Assembly: GCA_029783825.1 (NCBI GenBank)
Contig: JAREIK010000801.1
Span: forward strand, 9,436,891 to 9,500,890
Source of the DNA: Sapria himalayana
Lineage: Eukaryota; Streptophyta; Magnoliopsida; Malpighiales; Rafflesiaceae
Reading direction: 5' to 3'
DNA length: 64,000 bases
Shown here piece by piece: positions 55,241 to 64,000 of the stretch. Positions within the stretch are counted from its first letter, which is position 1. Every line of letters begins with the position of its first letter. The notes beneath the pieces were generated by a model. The model did not search any database, was not told the DNA's origin, and worked only from the letters and a program-made list of their open reading frames with translations. A program made the position numbers and the translations under genes.

Positions 55241-58200
55241 TATACCATAATATCACAAAAATAGTTATTTATTTACTATTATAAGATATAGAAGCGTGTC
55301 TTTGCAAGTTTCAAGTAAGCTTGTTAAAAACTAGTTCAAATATTATTTTAAGTTACTAGCAATTATATCTTTATGTAACACTCACAAGCACTTCATTTCA
55401 TAATATTTCTAGATGACATATTGTCAAAATTTAGCTTAACACAAAATATTATAGGTCAATCATCATTTTATATTATCATCATTTGACTCTGTATGTAACA
55501 CTCGACCAATTCACTACACATTCATATGGACGCACATACACAGTCAATATAAATTAAATTTTCAATTGTTAATGGATTTCACTTTTGACTATAATTAATC
55601 ATGATATATTGTGGCTATAATTGGCATCATATACTCATAATTGTAATGAAGGCTACCTTTTAGATAGTTTTTGATATTCGACTTCCACTAAACTCTAGTT
55701 AAGTGGCTTAAAGTTAAATCACTAATGATAATAGGTATGTTAAGGATCTATTTTAAAAAATCAAACTATTAATAGACAATAGGCCTAGTTAAATTTTGAT
55801 TTTCAAGTTATTTGACTTTTTTATTCACATCTATATGATAGTTATGAAGCTTAGAAAACATATTGCACATAACAAGAATTCAAATGACTTGGAATCATAT
55901 AGTTCATAAAATATTTATACAACAAATTGTAGCATGAATACTCATGACCCAAGTGTCATTAAAAGTGCACACTAAAGGGATTTTAGGATATTATTGTTAA
56001 GTCTGCTATTAGTTAGGTATATCTAGTATATTTGGTTTGAATTTTGGATTGTTTTTTTTTTTAATTTTAAATAAAGTAATTAATAATTATTATTTGAATT
56101 CTACATATTTTTATTATTATTTATTGTTATTTCTTAGTTTTCTATTTTTTTTGTAGGTGAGGGGAATGATAGACCAAATTTTCAAATAATTTATCATGTT
56201 CAAATTTGAAAAAAAAAACTATATATAGAAACAAAGGAAATTTCTATTTTTCAAAAATTTAAAGTGTGGCCACCTCTATCAATTTGTGCACGAAGAAAAA
56301 ATAATAATGACATTAATTTTTGGAGACCATCAAAACAAAAGCCAAAAACATGGTGTTTTTTTCTTCTTAAGTTACAGAAGCAGAAAAGAAAAAGCATACT
56401 TTTTTTACAGGACAAAGATAACATAGAACTTGAATTTAAAAACTTACAGTATCTTGCTCTTCAACTTCTCTTGTTATTCTTTTCTTCATCCTCTTTTACT
56501 ATTCTTTTTCAAATTTTAAAGCTAGCACACTTTCTTTTTATTTGAAATCCATACAACCCTAAAAATTCATCATTAAAAGGCCAAAGTTTACACAACCCAT
56601 TTGTTGATTCACTCATGGTGGAGAGTCAAAATCATATAAATGATGTGAAAACAGACAAAAGAAGAAGAAAAATTGAGGGAAAATTAAAAAAATAAAATAA
56701 AAACCTAATAATCTTTATAAACCAAACTTTTCTAGCGGAAATCAAATTGAGAGAGAGAGAGAGATACGTAATTAGTATTTTAAAGGAGAAGTGCAGTGAG
56801 AATCTTACATGGTAAGTAGCTCCCCTTTTGCTTCTCCTCTCTTCACAAAGATAAGAAATAGGGCTTTAGTGCTTGAATGCCCTAGCATTTTTATATTACA
56901 AGAAATCTAAAATAAAAACAATGGATGTAAATATATAGAAAAAAAAGAGGCAAAAAAGAAAAAGTAAAATAAAAATATAAAAATTTATAAATTTAAATAA
57001 AAAATATGAAATAAATTTTTGTTTAACCATAAATGATATTATTTCATAAAATAGATTAATTTATGTTAATAGTTTATAAAATTTTTATAGTTATTTTTTG
57101 TAATATTATTTATAAATTAATGAAATAAATTTTAGAAATAAAAAAATTTATTTATGGTTATAACAATGAAGAAAAAAATTAATATTACTAATAACCATGA
57201 AAACTATTAATTGGTAATCAAATTTTCATATTATTTCATTTATATTAAAAAACATATTATTTCATTAGCCATAAATAAATTGTATAAATTTATAATGACA
57301 TAAAATTTATAACATTTCATATTATTTATAATTTATGGATAAATTTATAATATTATTTCATAAATAAAAAATAATGATATGGAATTATAAGAAAGTATTC
57401 ATATTATTTTTTTGAATTTAATATGAAATAAATTTATAGGCATACAACTTCATATTATTTGATATACTATATTAATTATAAAAATCCTAAAATTACTTAA
57501 AGTGAGAAGATCATAAAAAAAGATATATTTATTATTTTAATACAAACAGAATATAAAAAGTTAATATTAATTATCTTACTCAATAGTTTAATTCTTATAA
57601 ATTTCAATAGGAACAAAAATAAAATTTAAATTTAAATCAACTTAGGGTCAGTTTGGTAGTACTTTTCAAAAGTATGTATAAGGCCAAAAATTATTTTAAG
57701 TGTTTTTAGGACAAAAAATATCATTAGTAATATTTTTAAAAACACTTTTGAAACCCTAAAAAATATCATAAAAATTATTTTAAGTGTTTTTTGGACAAAA
57801 AAAATATTCTTTTAATAAGCACTTGGAGATATTTTTTTCTTAACTCGTCAAAAATTTTTAGATGTAATTAAAACATATATTTATTTATCCTTAAATATCA
57901 AATTATTTTATTTAAAATTTTTTGAAAAATATGATTTTTTAATTCAAATAATTCAAATCTTTTAGTTGAATTAAAAAAATATGATTTTTTAAATTCAACT
58001 AAAAAAATTTTTAAAAGAAAAATTTTGAAAACTTTTTTTTTAAAGATTTCTATAATCAAAAAAATAAATTTGTTTAGTTGTATTAAAATAAATATTTAAT
58101 TATTTATTCGTTAATTCAGATTTTTTGTAAATATTTTTTTATAATCATACAAATAATTATTTTAGGTTTTTATTAATACAAATATTTACGTGTTCATTTA

Positions 58201-58380
58201 TTTATTCAAATATTTTAAAAATTCTTTATAATTATAGAATTAATTATTTTATGTTTTTATTAATACAAATATTTATATACCTTTATTAATTAATTAAAAT
58301 ATTATTTTGTAAATATAAAACTATAAAAATAGTGATAAATATAAAAATATAAAACTATAAAAATATTTATATACCTTTAT

Positions 58381-58755
58381 TAATAGTGACGGATTTTGCC
58401 CTAGCTATTTTAGCTAGGGATAAATCCCTTGCTATAAATATAAAACTATAAAAATATTTCCAGGTCATGATTTAGCGATGAATTTTTTCTATAGCTAATT
58501 AGCTAGGAAAAATCTGTCTCTAAAGTTGTTGCTAAATTTGCCACCAATCTTTGTGCCAAAATCAACGACAATATTAATTAGTGACTTTTTTCCATCGCAA
58601 ATTTTTATCTCTAATCGATCATAAATTCATCACAAATTTGTCATTAAATCTAGAATCAAACATTTCTTGTTATTCCATTACTAATCCCTCACAAATTAGT
58701 TAGTGATTATTTTTCTAGCTAATTTCCGAAGATAATCTGATAATTTCTTGTAGTC
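58381..58755. repeat. Right subterminal region of CACTA-5
   Basis: TAGTGACGGATTTTGCCCTA, AGCTATTTTAGCTAGGGATA, CTAATTAGCTAGGAAAAATC and TCTAGCTAATTTC recur, mirroring the words in 41300-41620 at the other end. Confidence 0.7.
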
Positions 58756-58985
58756 ATATCTACTCCATTTCCAAGACTCATACTTGTTGATAATTTGAAA
58801 CTGATAGGAAAATTGATTTATAATAATGCATATTGAAGTTTTGCAAGACTTTCTTCATATAATTCATTTGTGAAATCCAAATCTTCAAATTATTTAACTC
58901 AATAAATTTTTATTATTAGGATCTTACTGGTAGGTCCTATATCTTTCATATCCTATTTTATTTTGAAACATGCTTTCAATTCTTG
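58756..58985 (-). pseudogene. Ty1/copia relic, upstream part (reverse transcriptase)
   Basis: On the minus strand: LKACFKIK.DMKDIGPTSKIL near 58985-58910 (compare L...FEMKDLG...ILGM), then NYMKKVLQNFNMHYYKSI near 58865-58810. This leads up to the CACTA-5 border, across which the next copia motif VPY..AIRSLIFAM appears at 41255. It is the missing upstream half of the gene at 40640-41281. Confidence 0.75.
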
Positions 58986-59936
58986 TCGACGTTGTCCTCC
59001 TCTGTGGGTGTGGCGGTAGGCATGTTCATCATTGATCGAGGTACACGCAATTTTTTTGTTTCTTACATTCATCCGACATCATTGCGAGGAATTGTGTAAC
59101 CTTGGTAGTATGTTAATATGTCTCTGTCTTCCAACAACTCACAAAATGTACAATTTAAACTTATTAATTACATTGTACGTAGATATTCTAGCTACAAGCA
59201 ATTGTTACATTAATATTTTGTAATTTTTTTTGTATTTTGGTTTATAGTTAGGGTTTGGGGTTTTCTATTTAGATTTGCTGAAAGGAGTCCATAAGTAGTT
59301 GACAATTTTAATATAAAATTTCATTAACACACCACAAATATACCACTCATAATGTATAATATAATGATAATGTATAATACTTTCATTTATAGGTGAGCAT
59401 ATTATGCAGTAAACATGCACCACACTATTATTTATTTTTGTAGTTTATGGTGTGCATACCCCTAGCTCTCATACCATGTCAAAAATATATTAGTATATCA
59501 AAATTTTCATATAAATGGTTTCCATATCATGTACCTTGAGAATGTCATCCTAATTTTAACTAAATCAACGGTAAGAATCCACATAGTTAATGATGTCATA
59601 TAACAAATAAAAATATAAACAAAACGAGAACATGCAAGCTTAAACCTTAACATTAAATTATTTTGCATAAATTTTTTTGTCAACTTTTATATGATATAAA
59701 AATTGAAATATAAACTTAAAATGGAATTTTTTTGTAATACTATGGTTATTAGATATTTACTTGTCATTTACTTATGGAGTGCATTGTTGTTACAATACTT
59801 TTATATTAATTATTATTGATGACATCAATATAATATAGAAATATAATGATGATACCAATATAACATATTAAAAAATTGAGGTCCTCGATATGATTCTACT
59901 TATGGCGTGTATACTTGTAACTTATTTTATAAAAAT

Positions 59937-59990
59937 TACACACACACACACACACACATGTATGTATGTATGTATGTGTATACACATTTG
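59937..59990. repeat. (CA)n (TGTA)n microsatellite
   Basis: ACACACACACACACACACAC followed by TGTATGTATGTATGTATG and a TGTGTATACACA palindrome. Confidence 0.92.
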
Positions 59991-60209
59991 TTATTTCCTC
60001 TATATTTTTTTAATATACATAAACATTAATAAATCAACATCAATATGATTCTACTTATGATTATAACTTACAATGTTTATAATTGAAATAACTATATGCT
60101 TTTATTTTTTATAAGACAAACTTAATTTTTAGAAATCATAATAATTATGAATCGTATTTTTCTCTATATCAATATACTTTATTCACATATTACTGAACAA
60201 ATGGTGTTG

Positions 60210-60259
60210 GCATTAATCCTTCACTACATGTTCATATACATGTTGTGAAGGATTAATGC
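60210..60259. repeat. 22-bp inverted repeat (hairpin)
   Basis: GCATTAATCCTTCACTACATGT (arm of 22, one mismatch) pairs with the complement at 60238-60259 around a 6-base loop TCATAT. It lies in non-coding AT-rich DNA. The stem is shorter than typical plant microRNA precursors. Confidence 0.8.
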
Positions 60260-61070
60260 ATATAAAATATACACAACACACAATGATAGTGAGGTGTGTT
60301 TGTTTTATGTGTGTTTGTGCTATGATAATTTATAAATACGGTTTTCCAAAATCATACAATTACAATTTACACTTATACGACAACAAAATCCCTTTTTATT
60401 GTACATACATGTTAATTATGTAATTTATAATCATATAATTGTGATGCATTATTTGTGATTTGTGCTTCTTATCATATTCCACATCATACAACAAATATTC
60501 CATTATAATGTATTTGTTTATTTAATATTTTTATTATATATTATCATAAATAAATTCATAATTACAATAATGATTTTGATTTTATTCTAAAAGAAATGAA
60601 TGAGAAGTAAGTAGGAACTTGTTTTACTCTATATAGTAATGATAATCAATTCGTGATCCAATTAACTTTGAGCATATACTTTGCCCACATTATACAAGAC
60701 ATATTTGTAAGAACATATTAACAATATAAAATTAAGTCTCATAATTTGTACATAATTTCATAAAATAATATTTTCAAGATTAGGCATACAAACAAATATC
60801 AAAATTTCATATTGGAAAATTTTTATCTTACAGACCAAATATGTAAATGGTTAAATATACAATCAATTTTTTATTTAATAACAAACACAATAATATACAA
60901 AATCATTTACTTTTATCCTTATATGTTAATGTCACTCTCTACATTTAATGTACTATATTTACATTTATATAATGTCATAAATAAGTGACTATAACTTTAG
61001 TACATACTATATATAAATCATTATCAACATTATTATTATTAAATATACATTGGTATTATATGTAATAGGA

Positions 61071-64000
61071 ATGAAAAACATTATACCAACTGATCATGAA
61101 TGGATGAATATCAGATTAATAGATGAGTGTTTGGATGATGAGTTTATAGTAGGGATTGAAGGATTTGTTAGTTTTGCTAGAAAGCACCCTCAATTAATAG
61201 ATGAAATGAAAATAAGTTGCACATATAATAATCATAAATGTCATATTCAGACTTTTCAAGATGTTGACACTATGCAATTCCATCTTGAAAAAAATGAATT
61301 TGTTAGAGACTATTATGTTGAGTATAAACATGCAGAATTAATTCAGCTACAAATAACAAAGAATTATATGCATAAAAGTGTTGATTCAAATGTTGCAATA
61401 GAATATGTCAATCTCAACAACGTATGTGAAGCAATGTTAAAGTATTATTGGCCCTTCCTTTAATTTGGATGTTATAAAGGATATCTCAAAGCTAGCAACA
61501 CTAGAATTTTATGATATGCTACAAGCATTAGAAGAAGAGATTTGACATTTGGCTTTGGCCAGGTAATCAATAATCTATAAAGCCACTCAAAGTTATTTTC
61601 AATGGCTAGACAATTGAATTTAAAAGAAAAATATTATTTTTTAGAAAGATGTTTTGATGAAATTTATGAGTTATTATTTGAATTATTATCAAAGAATAAT
61701 ATAATGATAAATAACTTTTATAGTACAAAGAAGTTAATATGAGGTTTGGGTTTGCCCATAAAAAAATTCATTGCTACATTAATGGCTTCATGATATATTA
61801 GGGTAAAGATTATGAAGTAATTACTTATAATTTTTATAATTATCCTTGGTATAAAAGACATAATGCATGTAAACGACATAAAATAAATATTTCTCATAAG
61901 AATATGTATTACTTTCCATTGATTCCTTATTTATAAAAATTATTTATATTTGAAGCCATTGCTAAAGATATGAGTTGGCATAAAGAGTATACTACTAAAG
62001 AAGGTGATGTGGCATTACTCAGATTCTCCATTTTGGAAATAGTTTGATTATATCTATCCATCCTTTATAGTTGAATGTCAAAATGTTAGATTAGGGTTGT
62101 GCATAGATGAATTTTAGCCAGTTAGCTAAATAGGGCAACAATACTCTTTGCAGGCAGTGATTATTATATCATAAAATTTACTATCAATGATATGTATGAA
62201 AGATGATAACATATTTTTATGTGTTATTGTGCATAGTCTAAGAAACCCAAAAGACAAGTTGGATATTTTCCTACAATCCCTTATTGTGCAGCTAAAAAAT
62301 TTGTGGGAGCTAGGTGTGTAAACTTACGATAAATATATAAAGCATAACTTCTGGATGAAAGCAGCACTTATGTAAACTATAAGTGATTTTTCAATATATT
62401 CAATATTGTAAAGATGTAGTATTGTAGAAAAATTAAATTGTCCTTAATGCATGGAAAGCTATGATGCATTTTTTCTGAGAAAATATGAAAAGACTTCTTA
62501 GTTTGATAACAATCATAAGTTCTTATATATAGAACATTTATTCTATAGGAATACAGAGGTATTTAAGAAAGGGCAAATAGTTGTAAAAGGTACCCCACAT
62601 TTGAGGTCATATGTAGAAATATTAAAAGTAATTTATAGATATGATTTCAAAAATATTATAAAAATTGATGCTGATTGCTTAAATAGACAAAATTTGAAAA
62701 ATGATCACTATGATTAGAAGAAACGAATCATCTTTTGTGTTGTATATAGTTTGTTTTGATATTTTGTTTTGTATACCTAAAATAATTTTTGTTTCAATAT
62801 TTTTAATGTTAGTGCAGGAAAGAAAATATTGATAGATTGAGAATCTAGTAATAGCACAATAATGGGGGTCCCACCGCCCGGTTAGTAGGCCGAAGAAAAT
62901 TTTGGAGCACAACCCGGTCCATCCAAGTGATTCGACCCACTTCGTTATTGGATACTGAGAAACTATTAATATAAATATTTTTTTTATTATTTTGTTTTTT
63001 TTGGTTGCTGCCATTTTTTGTGGGACTGTTCATTTTCCTTTCTCTTCTCTACGTGATTTTCTTCGTGATTGATGCTCACAAACTTTAAGAACCTTTTGGT
63101 TATAATCTATAAATGCATAAACATTTTTCTGGTGGATGTATCTAGTCATGCTGAACGACTAGTGAACCACATTATTTTCATGTTTCTACTGTGGTTTGAT
63201 ATACATATATATACTTTGGTTGTGGATATATCATTTTCTATTGCTTCTTTTTCTAAATTTGTAAAATTACAAATCTTGGAAGCAAAATTGCTCAACATTT
63301 TAGTATTTACTTTAATGGAGAATCAACCTAATTAGGTACAACTTAGATGTGATGCAAATTGAGAAGAACATTTATAATAATATTTTTAATACTATCATGA
63401 ATATAGAAGGAAAAACAAAAGGCAATGCTACATCAAGAAATAATTTAAAAGAGTTCTCTTCACATCTAAAATTACATAGTAATGAATTAACGAATAAATT
63501 TTTTTAGGTTCTCTAAAAATTGATATGCATCTAGAATCTTTGTATGCAAAGGAAGCTTTGTATAAACAGCTAATAGAATTCAGGTTCTCTAATGGATATG
63601 CATCTAATAAGGGAAGTTGTGTTGATATGAAGAACTATCAGTTATTTGGGATGAAATTCATGACTACCATGTGTGTGTATTTGCTAATACCCACTACATT
63701 CCATGAATTACTTCAAGAAAATATTTGACAAGCTCAGATTGAAATAAATATTTTTTTAGAATCTCACTTGTAATGTCATAACATAGGAAGACATTGAACA
63801 ATTAAAAATGATATACCTATAATTTTATATAGACTTGAGCATATTTTTATTCCTAGCTTCTTCGACTTCATGGAAAATCTTCTGAACTACTTGCCTTATG
63901 AATCCTTGATAGCATGCCCCCTATGTAATATAGATGGATGTATTTATTTGAGAGGTTATAAAATTTTTATTTCATCATCTAAAAATTTAAATGTATATGA
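61071..64000 (+). pseudogene. CACTA-6: TNP2-like transposase relic, runs off the right edge
   Basis: ATG 61071 opens a mostly intact first exon to about 61460: MKNIIPTDHEWMNIRLIDEC, FIVGIEGFVSFARKHPQLID, a Cys/His part CTYNNHKCHIQTFQDVDT, and YVNLNNVCEAMLKYYWPF. Frames then break, but TNP2 order continues: KNNIMINNFYSTKKLI near 61690, VRLGLCIDEF near 62090, LWELGV near 62310, CP.CMES near 62440. After the solo LTR come NLDVMQIEKN.YNNIFNTIM (63340-63400), KEALYKQLIEFRFSNGYASN (63550-63610) and DUF4218-like pieces to the edge. Homologous to CACTA-2 and CACTA-3 throughout. The element's ends are not in view. Confidence 0.8.
62738..63297 (+). mobile_element. Solo LTR (family X), nested in CACTA-6
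   Basis: A 560-bp unit starting TGTTGTATATAGTTTGTTTT and ending GCAAAATTGCTCAACA, with the short inverted ends TGTTG...CAACA typical of LTRs. The flanks TTTTG (62733-62737) and TTTTA (63298-63302) are a 5-bp duplication with one mismatch. It interrupts the CACTA-6 transposase between ACGAATCATC and TAGTATTTACTTTAATGG. It is homologous over its full length to 52927-53476, which lies in the opposite orientation. No internal genes. Confidence 0.8.

Larger units (their letters stand above)
53482..58380. other. CACTA-5 5' region, no gene recognised
   Basis: 4.9 kb between the solo LTR and the right subterminal region, upstream of the minus-strand transposase. AT-rich, with the tandem duplication at 54190-54705, repeats at 54995-55240, a (GA)n run GAGAGAGAGAGAGAGA near 56751, and GGGTCAGTTTGGTAGTACTT at 57648, which resembles a MITE terminus although I cannot find its partner. 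The 93-codon plus-strand frame at 56264-56545 matches nothing I know. If the element follows the CACTA pattern, leader exons and introns of the transposase could lie here. Confidence 0.45.
41282..58755 (-). mobile_element. CACTA-5: 17.5-kb CACTA element, inserted in a copia relic
   Basis: The left end TACTAGAAAAAAATTTCCTA is at 41282; the right end AATTTCTTGTAGTC is at 58742-58755 (complement GACTACAAGAAATT). Both look like CACTA termini that have lost the outermost base. The flanking trinucleotide ATA is on both sides (41279-41281 and 58756-58758). The two ends share subterminal words such as GACGGATTT, CTAGCTAATT and TTAGCTAGGAAAAAT. Minus-strand TNP2-like and second En/Spm-type genes lie inside. 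hAT-1 (42021-46585) and a solo LTR (52927-53476) are later insertions; without them the element is about 12.3 kb. The copia polyprotein reads on from one flank to the other, confirming both borders. Confidence 0.75.
58986..61070. other. No gene seen
   Basis: AT-rich. Contains CCTCTGTGGGTGTGGCGGTA near 59010 of unknown origin, a (CA)n/(TGTA)n microsatellite (59937-59990), and a hairpin at 60210-60259. The last few hundred bases resemble the region just upstream of the CACTA-3 transposase (TATTATTATT then a start ATG), so the 5' part of CACTA-6 lies here. I could not find its terminal inverted repeat. Confidence 0.5.

Noticed and set aside
56264..56545. 93-codon frame as a host gene
   Set aside because: No recognisable domain, Leu/Phe/Lys-rich from AT-rich DNA, and located in the CACTA-5 5' region.
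57640..57870. Possible MITE starting GGGTCAGTTTGGTAGTAC
   Set aside because: The inverted partner and target duplication could not be found, so it is only mentioned in the regional note.

Overview
The window looks like nuclear DNA of a flowering plant. It is AT-rich, has spliced genes with GT..AG introns, plant-type CACTA (En/Spm), hAT, Ty1/copia and Ty3/gypsy elements, plant telomere-type (CCCTAAA)n, and a fragment resembling a plant arabinogalactan-protein gene. The species cannot be named from the sequence. There are no bacterial or viral genes and no CRISPR array. Only one host gene is visible: the first exon of a replication factor C small subunit (clamp loader) at the extreme left edge. 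Nearly everything else is transposable-element DNA in nested layers, mostly decayed.

Layout. 1-540: RFC exon 1 and its upstream leader, minus strand. 541-1636: a GC-rich block of minisatellites between degenerate inverted arms. 1637-2124: a 488-bp non-autonomous hAT (hAT-1N). 2204-4187: a truncated hAT relic (hAT-2). 4188-21619: an old CACTA relic (CACTA-2) split by a complete 11.3-kb CACTA (CACTA-1, 6215-17503, TSD GAA), which itself holds a gypsy-like solo LTR (15519-17087, TSD AAAAT). 21737-27157: CACTA-3, internally deleted, set in microsatellite DNA. 28240-29110: a Ty3/gypsy reverse transcriptase relic, minus strand. 31757-39338: CACTA-4 (TSD AAG), minus-strand transposase plus a second gene ending in a ULP1-type cysteine protease domain. 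40640-58985: a Ty1/copia relic split by a 17.5-kb CACTA-5 (41282-58755, TSD ATA). CACTA-5 is in turn interrupted by a nearly intact 4.6-kb hAT (hAT-1, 42021-46585, perfect 8-bp TSD) and by a solo LTR (52927-53476, TSD AAATG). 61071-64000: CACTA-6, running off the right edge, containing a second solo LTR of the same family in the opposite orientation.

How the parts relate. The CACTA copies carry the usual two-gene plan: a TNP2-like transposase followed by a second protein (Ptta/En/Spm 'Transposase_24' type, or fused to ULP1). All are broken by stops and frameshifts. hAT-1 is the best preserved: terminal inverted repeats, 8-bp TSD and a three-exon transposase of 695 codons with one internal stop. 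It also carries a proline/threonine-rich fragment that looks like a captured arabinogalactan-protein exon. Its two ends match both ends of hAT-1N at 1.6-2.1 kb, so an autonomous-type copy and an internally deleted derivative of one family lie in the same window. Nearly every nesting can be tested by removing the insert with one TSD copy, which restores an interrupted reading frame or repeat.
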